DNA of 64,000 nt from Deltaproteobacteria bacterium (GTDB lineage: Bacteria > Myxococcota_C > UBA6777). This document shows positions 35,407 through 42,566 of the stretch, one piece after another. The notes under the pieces are model-generated. The model ran no database searches. It saw only the letters and a list, made by a program, of their open reading frames with translations, and was not told where the DNA came from. Location: NCBI GenBank assembly GCA_006226375.1, contig SBHC01000052.1, forward strand, positions 62,001 to 126,000, written 5' to 3'. The translations under genes were made by a program, and so were the position numbers. Each line of letters opens with the position of its first letter. Position 1 is the first letter of the stretch.

Positions 35407-36243
35407 TCATTTGGGTCGTTTGCGTTTTCGTTTGGCATTCCAAGGGGAGTCATCGCGCCAGAAGGTGAGGTTGAAGGATTGTTTTCGTTGGTGGCTATCG
35501 GAGCCGAAGGTGGGGAAGAAGTTGTAGCCGAGTTCTTCTTCGAGCGCGTTGATGGAGATGGCGTGTTCCCAGAGTTCGTCATTTTGTGTGGGTTGGTTGG
35601 GGATGAGGAAGGCGATGCCTTGTTGGTGGCGGAAGCAGTAGACGACTTTGTAGAGGTAGCGAGGGATGGCGAAGCCTTTGGCGCGTTTGTTTCGTTTTCC
35701 ATACACGGGTCCGGTGACAACCACGAGCTTACCTTTGGTGAAGGTCCATTTGCGGACGAGTCGTTCGAGCTTGCCCCAGGCGCGTCGGTTGAGGATAGGA
35801 TCTTGGAGGACGACGTTGCTCATGGCGAAGGTTTCGTCGTTGCTTTTGCGGCTGAAGTCTACGGAGGCGCTGGGGGCGAGGTGTCCTTTGTCGAAGCCTG
35901 TGTTGGCATAATCCGCAGGGTCTACCCTGTAGGGCGCTGGGATGTCGGGGTCGGCGTAGTAGTCTTCACCGCGTTCGACGTCCACACCGATGGAGTTCTT
36001 GTTGAGAATGTAGGACACCCAAAGGGCGCTCTTGAATTTGAAGCTGTAACCCAGGGCGTAGCCTTCTCGCTCTAAGATAAGGTCGCTCGGACAGGGTTCT
36101 CCGTAGCGACGATGATTGCGCAGAGTGAACCACCAGGAGTAGGTGCGATGACGGTTCGGCCACAGGTGGCTGCTGAAGATGTAATGGATCAAGCCTCCGA
36201 AGATGGCTGCAAGTACGGCTGTTACAATCAGGTCGATGCGCAT
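35407..36243 (-). CDS. Membrane-anchored DNA/RNA non-specific endonuclease (NUC1/EndA-like)
   Basis: 278 residues. One N-terminal membrane helix (LIVTAVLAAIFGGLIHYIF) anchors a beta-beta-alpha-metal nuclease domain. The catalytic motif is DKGHLAPSASVDF (family DRGH), followed by SNVVLQDPILNRRAW, which holds the Asn that binds Mg2+ (N..Q..LN...W pattern). EndA and NucA family members degrade DNA and RNA without sequence preference at the envelope. Role here could be nutrient DNA degradation or DNA uptake; which is unknown. It converges with the MBL gene. Confidence 0.88.
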   Translation of the reverse strand: MRIDLIVTAVLAAIFGGLIHYIFSSHLWPNRHRTYSWWFTLRNHRRYGEPCPSDLILEREGYALGYSFKFKSALWVSYILNKNSIGVDVERGEDYYADPDIPAPYRVDPADYANTGFDKGHLAPSASVDFSRKSNDETFAMSNVVLQDPILNRRAWGKLERLVRKWTFTKGKLVVVTGPVYGKRNKRAKGFAIPRYLYKVVYCFRHQQGIAFLIPNQPTQNDELWEHAISINALEEELGYNFFPTFGSDSHQRKQSFNLTFWRDDSPWNAKRKRKRPK

Positions 36244-36628
36244 CCAAGTCTTCCTATGATAGCGGTTGTCATCGAGGGGGATGATGGCTCGACTTTCTGG
36301 ATAGGGTCAAGCAGAAATCGCAGAAAAAATGTAGCTCTTGGGAAAAATCCTTAAAGAATTTCGTTTCACAAAGCGACTAGCAATATGGTACAACGTAGTC
36401 TGAGGTGGGTTCCTGTTTGTCTCTTTGGCATTGGACCTCACCCGGCTTTCCCCTGACACTGGATGTGGACGGGGCATCACACTTGGACCATCTCTAGCGC
36501 GGGAAGATTCCTGATGGTTTGGGTGTTTGTTGCTTGCAGACGACACAAGGACGACGTCTCTGTTAGCCCACGTCGCCAATGACCACAAGGCCTTGCCATT
36601 GCCGCACCTTGTTGGGGGAGCTTAAGCC
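36244..36628. other. Intergenic region before the receiver/kinase fusion gene
   Basis: 385 bases between divergent genes. I see an AT-rich patch near 36315-36370 (AAAAAATGTAGC; GGGAAAAATCC) that may hold promoters for both sides, but no convincing hexamer pair, RNA or repeat. A 93-codon minus-strand frame (36307-36588) has no ribosome site and biased composition and is not called. Confidence 0.4.
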
Positions 36629-38983
36629 ATGTCATCTTTCACACCTCGGAGCAAAGCTATCTCCGTGAATACTCCCCAGATCCTTGTGGCTGTGAGTGAT
36701 CCGAGCCTCCCTCTCTTGGAGCGTGCCTTGCGTGAAGATGGCTTGGAATACCAGGTCGCGCGCACCCATGGGGAGGCCTTCTGGTATGCAGAACACTACC
36801 AACCCGCCCTCATTTTGTTGGATGTCTCCCTCTCCTCGGGCAAAGGTTTTGTCGTTTGCGAGAAGTTGAAGGAGCGGCCGTCGACCCGCTCGATCCCTGT
36901 GATGTTTCTCTCGGCCAAAGATGATGTGCAATACCGCAGCCATGGGTTACAGCTGGGCGCGGTGGATTTCCTTGCGAAGCCGTTCCAGCTTCGCGAATTG
37001 ATCCTTCGTGTGCGCTACCATCTCTCTCATTCATTGGAGCGGCAGCGACTGTTGGCCGAAAATGTTGCGCTTCAACAAGAGCTGCAAGAACAGACCGTCG
37101 AAACAGAACACTCTCTTGATGTGGAGGCGCCGCTGTTGGGAGAGAGTCCTGCGGCGCAGCTGCTTCGACAAGCGGTTCAATTGTATGCTCCTCGTGAGCA
37201 AGCTGTGCTTCTGACAGGTCCTTCGGGTGCGGGGTATCAGGCGATTGCACGTGCGATGCACCGCCAATCGAATCGGGCTCGCAATACGTTTTTGTACGTG
37301 AACTGTGCGACTTTGCAGGATGAACAATCTTCTTCGTTCCTGACCACCTCCATCACCCAAGATATGTTGGATGGCGTCGCTCAGCGCAGTCAGTTTTTTC
37401 ATGCGCACCAAGGCACCTTGTTCATGGATCACATCGATGAACTGCCGATGAGGTTGCAGGAAAAGTTGCTGCATTTGCTGCTCCAATCCCAGAAGTCGCG
37501 GAAGAAGAAGCAGACCATCTACCCCGATGTACGGATCATCTCGTACGCTTTGGAAGACCTCTACTACGCGGTGCAACGCGGAGCGTTCTTGCCGGATTTG
37601 TTGCCGCTGCTTTCTGCCCATCGCATCGTGGTTCCCTCGCTGGAAGAGCGCAAACAAGACATCCCTGTGATTGCCGACTTTCTTTTGCAGAACACCGCCC
37701 AGCGGTTGGGTAAGGTCGTCGAGCGCATCGCCGTTGATTCAACACATCAGCTGATGTCGTATACGTGGCCTGGCAACATCGATGAACTTCAGCAGCTTCT
37801 GGAGCGTGAAGTTGCGTTGAGCCAGAGTCCTGTGTTGCACATTGATTCGCACCTTCTGGAAGAGGGCATTTCTCTCGACCGGTACCGCTTGATCCGAAAG
37901 CTCGGTGAAGGTGGTATGGGTGAAGTTTGGCATGCCAAACACCGGTGGTTGGCTCGTTCGGCAGCGGTGAAGTGGGTTCGTCCTGACACACACCTGCCGC
38001 CCAAAGAGAAGCAGATGATGATCCAGCGGTTTCAGCAGGAAGCCCAGGTGATCTCGCAGCTGACTTCACCGTATACCGTCACTCTCTACGACTTTGGCGT
38101 GGAGCCCTCTGGCACATTCTATTATGTGATGGAGCTGTTGCATGGGATGGAACTTCAAACGATGGTGGAACGATTTGGTCCGCTTCCAGCTGCTCGTTTG
38201 ATCCCCATTCTTCAGAAGGTTTGTCGTTCATTAGCGGAGGCTCATACGCACCAACTTGTTCACCGCGACATCAAGCCTGAGAACATCTACATCTGCAAGC
38301 TAGGAATTGAGTACGACTTCCCCAAGGTGCTCGACTTTGGCATCGTGAAGGCCCAAAGCGAACAAGACGTTCTTTCTCCGCACACAGAAAAGAAGGGAGC
38401 CATCGGTACTCCCGGATACATGGCGCCTGAAGCCGTGACTCGACGGCATCCCTTGGACGGCCGCTCCGACTTGTACGCCCTGGGCTGTGTTGCCTATTGG
38501 GCGCTGACAGGACGTCCTGTGTTTGTGGAGCAAGATCCCATCGCGTTGCTTCGGATGCACGTCTATGAAACACCGCATCGACCGTCACATTACTCCACCA
38601 ACCCGATTCCGAAGGCGTTGGAAGAGCTGGTGATGCAGTGCATCTCGAAAGATCCGAACAACAGGCCTCCTTCGGCCGAATACGTTTGGGACGTCCTTGA
38701 GCGCATTCCGATGCGAGATGTGTGGTCATCGTACGATGCCAAGATGTGGTGGGAGCGACAGGATGTGGCGTACGCTGCTACCTCGTCTGACCGGCTTAGC
38801 ACCGTCGCCATTCCAGAGATGCAGCACAAAACGTCGCTCGATAGCCGTGAGTTGGTTCTTCAGGAAGCTCCACCCTACGTGGAGCGTCCGCTTCATTCTC
38901 CCCAATCTCTCGATGCAATCTCGCCTTACGCTCCAGATACATGGAAGCACCTTCAAGAACGTGTGCCGTCCAAAAAGTCGTAG
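36629..38983 (+). CDS. Fusion of receiver, degenerate sigma-54-type AAA+ and Ser/Thr kinase
   Basis: 784 residues. Receiver domain (about 14-130; Asp in LILLDVSLSSGKGF, Lys in FLAKPFQ). Then an NtrC-like AAA+ core (about 165-405) that has lost its active residues: Walker A is GPSGAGYQ (Lys-Ser/Thr gone), Walker B FMDHID (Glu to His), and the GAFTGA loop is absent. Next a Hanks kinase (about 416-690) with intact residues: GEGGMGEV, HRDIKPEN, DFG, GTPGYMAPE. No membrane segment. It probably receives phosphate at the receiver and controls kinase output, the AAA+ part acting as scaffold. Upstream neighbours are unrelated. Confidence 0.85.
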   Translation: MSSFTPRSKAISVNTPQILVAVSDPSLPLLERALREDGLEYQVARTHGEAFWYAEHYQPALILLDVSLSSGKGFVVCEKLKERPSTRSIPVMFLSAKDDVQYRSHGLQLGAVDFLAKPFQLRELILRVRYHLSHSLERQRLLAENVALQQELQEQTVETEHSLDVEAPLLGESPAAQLLRQAVQLYAPREQAVLLTGPSGAGYQAIARAMHRQSNRARNTFLYVNCATLQDEQSSSFLTTSITQDMLDGVAQRSQFFHAHQGTLFMDHIDELPMRLQEKLLHLLLQSQKSRKKKQTIYPDVRIISYALEDLYYAVQRGAFLPDLLPLLSAHRIVVPSLEERKQDIPVIADFLLQNTAQRLGKVVERIAVDSTHQLMSYTWPGNIDELQQLLEREVALSQSPVLHIDSHLLEEGISLDRYRLIRKLGEGGMGEVWHAKHRWLARSAAVKWVRPDTHLPPKEKQMMIQRFQQEAQVISQLTSPYTVTLYDFGVEPSGTFYYVMELLHGMELQTMVERFGPLPAARLIPILQKVCRSLAEAHTHQLVHRDIKPENIYICKLGIEYDFPKVLDFGIVKAQSEQDVLSPHTEKKGAIGTPGYMAPEAVTRRHPLDGRSDLYALGCVAYWALTGRPVFVEQDPIALLRMHVYETPHRPSHYSTNPIPKALEELVMQCISKDPNNRPPSAEYVWDVLERIPMRDVWSSYDAKMWWERQDVAYAATSSDRLSTVAIPEMQHKTSLDSRELVLQEAPPYVERPLHSPQSLDAISPYAPDTWKHLQERVPSKKS

Positions 38984-39053
38984 CTCTTGGGCTGGGCTCT
39001 TGCTCGTTTGGTGTTGGCTTGGGGAAGTCTAGAGCGCTGGATTTGAGGTGGGA

Positions 39054-40100
39054 TTAAGGCTGCTTTTGAATGCCTCCCAACTCATAGACACCTCGAGACA
39101 CTTTCTTCATTTGCTTGGCGAGGCTCCAAACCGAGCGGGTCTTTTTGTTCTTGAGCTTCTTGCGGAAGTCCAGGCCGCTCTGCAGGATGTACACCCAGAT
39201 GTAGTCGAGCGCAGGGCGGTACTTGCGGGAGGCCAGTGTGCGCACAATGACGGACTTCTTATCGCGGAACAAGGCGAGCTGGTTCTTGCGGAACTGCTTG
39301 ATGTACGGCCAGAACTGTTCGGCGTTGGAGAAGTAAAACACGCGAATGGGTAGCTTGAGTTTGTGGCTGCTTTTGCCGATTCCTACAAGGGACTTGTTGC
39401 GCAAGAGGTCGCCTTTCATCACACGGATGCGGCCTGCTTTGAACATGTTCCGGACGTATTGGTAGTAAGGTTCATAAGACAGCCAACTCTCGTTGCGGAC
39501 GATCCCTTGCTTCTTCCAGCGGATTCTTCGGTTCCGACGACGTTGGAAGTGATTCCGAAGGACACCTCCCCAGGCTTTGTACACCCACACAATCTTATGA
39601 CGATCGGAATGCTTGCGGTAAAACTTGCCCAAGTACTTGATGGTCTGTCGGCGATTCTTCCGGGTCCAATGGCTCAGAAAGTCTTCTCGTGTGGGCGACT
39701 TCAATATCAGCGCCTTGTGAATCATATTGACCCAAACGACGACGGGATCGTAGTCCATCAACCAAGCAAACTTGGACTTGGCAAAGGCAATTAAGGTGAA
39801 GTTTTGGTCGCTTCCTACGCCGACGTAGCCGCCGCCCAAGTTTTGGATGTAAGGCCGGATGACGTCATGGCGTGACTCGTTGCTTTTGACATAGTGGAGC
39901 TTGTCCCGGCAGTTAATCGTCACTCGCCATTTTCCCTTGCAGGGTTTCTTGTCGAGCTTGTCTTCAGGGGAAGCAAACAACACGCTTTTTTGGTTTTGAG
40001 GGAGCGGGGCGAGCTTCGTCTCAGGTTCTGCCCAGGCGGAGTTGAATCCTCCAAGCACAAAGGTGGCGACAAGAGGAAGTGCCCATCGGCTTGCAATCAT
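39054..40100 (-). CDS. Secreted protein of unknown function
   Basis: 348 residues from ATG 40100; 35 more codons upstream overlap the phosphatase gene and lack a signal. A signal peptide (ASRWALPLVATFVLGGFNSAWAEP) is followed by a body rich in Lys, Arg and Trp. Blocks such as RPYIQNLGGGYVGVGSDQN, AWLMDYDPVVVWVN and RVFYFSNAEQFW recall a family of secreted proteins from Leptospira and delta-proteobacteria. I say so from memory only. Enzyme role unknown. It lies 37 bases downstream of the phosphatase gene, so it is probably in the same transcript. Confidence 0.65.
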   Translation of the reverse strand: MIASRWALPLVATFVLGGFNSAWAEPETKLAPLPQNQKSVLFASPEDKLDKKPCKGKWRVTINCRDKLHYVKSNESRHDVIRPYIQNLGGGYVGVGSDQNFTLIAFAKSKFAWLMDYDPVVVWVNMIHKALILKSPTREDFLSHWTRKNRRQTIKYLGKFYRKHSDRHKIVWVYKAWGGVLRNHFQRRRNRRIRWKKQGIVRNESWLSYEPYYQYVRNMFKAGRIRVMKGDLLRNKSLVGIGKSSHKLKLPIRVFYFSNAEQFWPYIKQFRKNQLALFRDKKSVIVRTLASRKYRPALDYIWVYILQSGLDFRKKLKNKKTRSVWSLAKQMKKVSRGVYELGGIQKQP

Positions 40101-40137
40101 GGTGGTGTCTCTCTTTTTTACAGAACAGAACAGTGTT

Positions 40138-41697
40138 CTAAGCTTTGGGCTGGCTGATGGTTTCGTCAAACACAGCCTTGCCTGTTTCGGGGTCGGTAAA
40201 GACAACGTGGACGTTATCTTGGATGGGGTCGAACGTTATCATTGTGGCCGCAGGATGGGGGTTGAAAAACTTAAACTGCGCTGAGGGAGCGACCACTTCC
40301 ATGTCGTCCTTTTGAAGCTCCAATAATGTCAAAAGGCTCGTTGGAACTTTGTTGCCTCCGGGTCCAACCATGATCTCCCACATGTTGCTGCGGGGTCCTT
40401 CTTGTTCGAGCTTGGCGACCACACCGACGTGATAGTCCCCGCCCAAAAACCAGACGTTACGGATCTTGTTGGAGGTGATGTGGTCAAGCAATTCGTCGCG
40501 TTGCTTGGCGTATCCTTCCCAGCGGTCGTTGATGGCGATCTTCCAGATGTCGGTCCACTTGATGATAGGAACCGAGTTAAGGACGACTTTGAAGTGACAG
40601 GGGCTATCGCTGATGGCCTTTTTGACCCAGTCCATTTGTTCCTGGCTGATGTAGATCTTCTCGTCAGGCTTTCGTTCGCCACGACAGTCCAGGACGAAGA
40701 ACTCAGCCGTTTGTCCCCAGCGGTAGCTCGCCCAGAATGCTCCTCCAGGTCGATCTTGCGGTTGGGGGACGTGTTGCAAATACGAGTCGCGGGCGATCTT
40801 ACGGCGCTCCGGTGAGAGGTCGTAGAGTTTGTCGTCGTTGGTGGTCTCGTGGTCGTCCCAGGTGGCGTAAAGACCGGACCGAGCCAATAACTCGACGTAG
40901 CCGGGGATCTGAAGCGTTCCTTTCCATTTGGTGTGGTACTCTTCAGGAGTGGTCGCTCCGTCGTTGTAGGAGAAGTCACCGAGGTGGCAAAGGAGGTCAA
41001 AATCTTCCTTGGCCATGAGTTGAAGCGCCTTAAACTCCGTAAACTTCTTGCTGTTGGTGCACGAGGTCGCGGCGATGGTCAGCGGTTGTTTGCAGTCGTC
41101 GGCAAAGGCCGTACGGAACGAGCCTATCCGCGAACGACCGGTCCAGCTTCCCTCGCTTCCTTCCAGAAAGGCGTAGTGGTAACGGGTCCCTGGGGCGAGC
41201 CCTTCGACCGAGATGTGGAAGAAGCCTTCCTTGGGATCCACAGGCTTGTCGTACACTTGTACCACTTCATTGGCTTTCTCGGTTTCGCGCCACACACGTA
41301 GATGCTTGGCTTTCTTGTCCTCCGTGAAACTCCAAACCAACGCGCTAGTCGGCGTCATGAGCCCTGTTTGCACGCCGATCGAGAACTGCTTGTCGTTCTG
41401 CGTGATTCCTTTGGCGTCAAAGGTAATCGGGGTGCCTTTGTCGAGAGATGGAGCGGTTTTGCACTCCACCACACCTTGGTTGTTGTTGGTGTTCGCGTTG
41501 TTGTTGGTGTTCGCGTTGTTGTTGGTGTTCGCGTTGTTGGTGGTGTTCGTGTTGCTGTTGCTGTTGTTGTTGTCTCCAGGCGTTCCACATCCTGTGAGGC
41601 CAAACTGCATGGCGACAGCGGCACCGGCCGTGAGAGAGAGAAAGTCACGCCGTTTGAGGTTGGTCGTTTCGGGGGGATTGGTTGGTTTCTTGCTCAT
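40138..41697 (-). CDS. PhoD-family alkaline phosphatase/phosphodiesterase, Tat lipoprotein
   Basis: 519 residues. Tat signal LKRRDFLSLTAG followed by LTGC lipobox. A low-complexity Asn/Thr linker (18-bp DNA repeat 41479-41550) separates it from the enzyme. PhoD motifs: CHLGDFSYND, LYATWDDHETTNDD, and WFLGGDYHVGVV. These bind Fe3+ and Ca2+ in known PhoD. The enzyme acts outside the inner membrane on phosphate mono- or diesters. Downstream secreted-protein gene is 37 bases away. I see no Pho box. Confidence 0.9.
   Translation of the reverse strand: MSKKPTNPPETTNLKRRDFLSLTAGAAVAMQFGLTGCGTPGDNNNSNSNTNTTNNANTNNNANTNNNANTNNNQGVVECKTAPSLDKGTPITFDAKGITQNDKQFSIGVQTGLMTPTSALVWSFTEDKKAKHLRVWRETEKANEVVQVYDKPVDPKEGFFHISVEGLAPGTRYHYAFLEGSEGSWTGRSRIGSFRTAFADDCKQPLTIAATSCTNSKKFTEFKALQLMAKEDFDLLCHLGDFSYNDGATTPEEYHTKWKGTLQIPGYVELLARSGLYATWDDHETTNDDKLYDLSPERRKIARDSYLQHVPQPQDRPGGAFWASYRWGQTAEFFVLDCRGERKPDEKIYISQEQMDWVKKAISDSPCHFKVVLNSVPIIKWTDIWKIAINDRWEGYAKQRDELLDHITSNKIRNVWFLGGDYHVGVVAKLEQEGPRSNMWEIMVGPGGNKVPTSLLTLLELQKDDMEVVAPSAQFKFFNPHPAATMITFDPIQDNVHVVFTDPETGKAVFDETISQPKA
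41479..41550 (-). repeat. 18-bp tandem repeat encoding Asn/Thr linker
   Basis: Three perfect copies of GTTGTTGTTGGTGTTCGC (plus-strand view) at 41479-41532, with a fourth changed copy to 41550. They encode repeated NTNNNA in the linker of the PhoD-type lipoprotein. Such repeats can change length by slippage without a frameshift. Confidence 0.9.
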
Positions 41698-41783
41698 GGT
41701 ACTTTCCTACAAACATGCTGGTGAGGAAATGCCTACAAAACACGTAGCTAAGGGAGTACCACAATTGTACAACGATTGCGAAT

Positions 41784-42119
41784 CTACTTCGCTGTCCCAA
41801 AGTCTGTGTAAGGTCTGACTTCGGGAGGGCGAAACCCCAAGACGATATCCTCTCTGGGGACTCCAGCTTCCACTAGGTCCAAAGCTATACCTGGAGAGGT
41901 ACCATCATGTTGAACCCAGATCTTTCCGTCGATGATGTCGATATGTAAGACCGAGCCGTGCACTCTACGTGTTCCGTGCCAACCTACATGCATCAATTCA
42001 AAATGCTTTCCATTTCGATCGATGATGACTTCTGTCTCAATGTCTCCATGAGAAGGTTTTTGGGCATAAACGTTTAAGAGCTCTTCGAGAATCTGACCGT
42101 ATTGACCTACTTGATCCAT
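41784..42119 (-). CDS. xisI: XisI family protein
   Basis: 111 residues, the usual XisI length. Family blocks are easy to see: DIETEVIIDRNGKHFELMHVGW, HIDIIDGKIWVQHDGTS (parts) and IVLGFRPPEVRPYTDF. XisI is known with XisH as a factor controlling excision of the fdxN element in heterocystous cyanobacteria; in other bacteria the pair is an accessory unit of unknown role. It overlaps the 3' end of xisH by 13 bases. The gene looks intact although xisH is broken. Confidence 0.9.
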   Translation of the reverse strand: MDQVGQYGQILEELLNVYAQKPSHGDIETEVIIDRNGKHFELMHVGWHGTRRVHGSVLHIDIIDGKIWVQHDGTSPGIALDLVEAGVPREDIVLGFRPPEVRPYTDFGTAK

Positions 42120-42527
42120 TGCCGAATCCTCTGTTCTTGTTCTTCAAAAACAATCAAACGCAAATTCTCTCGGGACAGTAGAAGCTGCCCAAGAGGTTCT
42201 TGAAAGATACCATCAAAGATATAAGCAGGAACAGCCAAATACAACAACCGAGAGGGTTCTAACTCTGTGAGTATGTGCCGTTACATGTTGTACTGCCCTA
42301 CAGACGCGCTTAGCTCATGCACATCTGAAGCGCCCAAAAAACTTTTGATTTCTACCGCGATTTTTTTCCTCATTTCTCTCTGCCCCAATCGTTTGTTCTT
42401 CGGCCCCCAGATCGACATAGAGGTTGCGGCCACCGTACGATAAATGGAGGGGGTCATCTGTGATTAACCAACCTTCGGACTCAAGGGCTTTTACAACTAC
42501 ATCGTGGTATAGGTCTTTTCGTGGCAT
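42107..42527 (-). pseudogene. xisH: Broken xisH (frameshift plus nonsense)
   Basis: ATG 42527 has an AGAGGA site. It starts normally (PRKDLYHDVVVKALESEGW; LHLSYGGRNLYVDLGAE), then an extra A in a run of 7 A shifts frame near 42361. In the shifted frame, the family goes on: KIAVEIKSFLGASDVHEL, SVGQYNM. Then TAA stands where Tyr is expected, and the frame continues RHILTELEPSRLLYLAVP to IRQWIK and a stop at 42107. So two lesions in a 139-codon gene; the rest matches family length. Neither is likely to be repaired by one sequencing error, but the A-run lesion alone could be one. Confidence 0.85.
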
Positions 42528-42566
42528 GGTTGTCCTCTGGGTGTGAGCACGTTGGCTTTTGTTGGG

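Noticed and set aside
42315-42527. A stand-alone 70-residue protein
   Set aside because: It is the first half of xisH ending at the frameshift.
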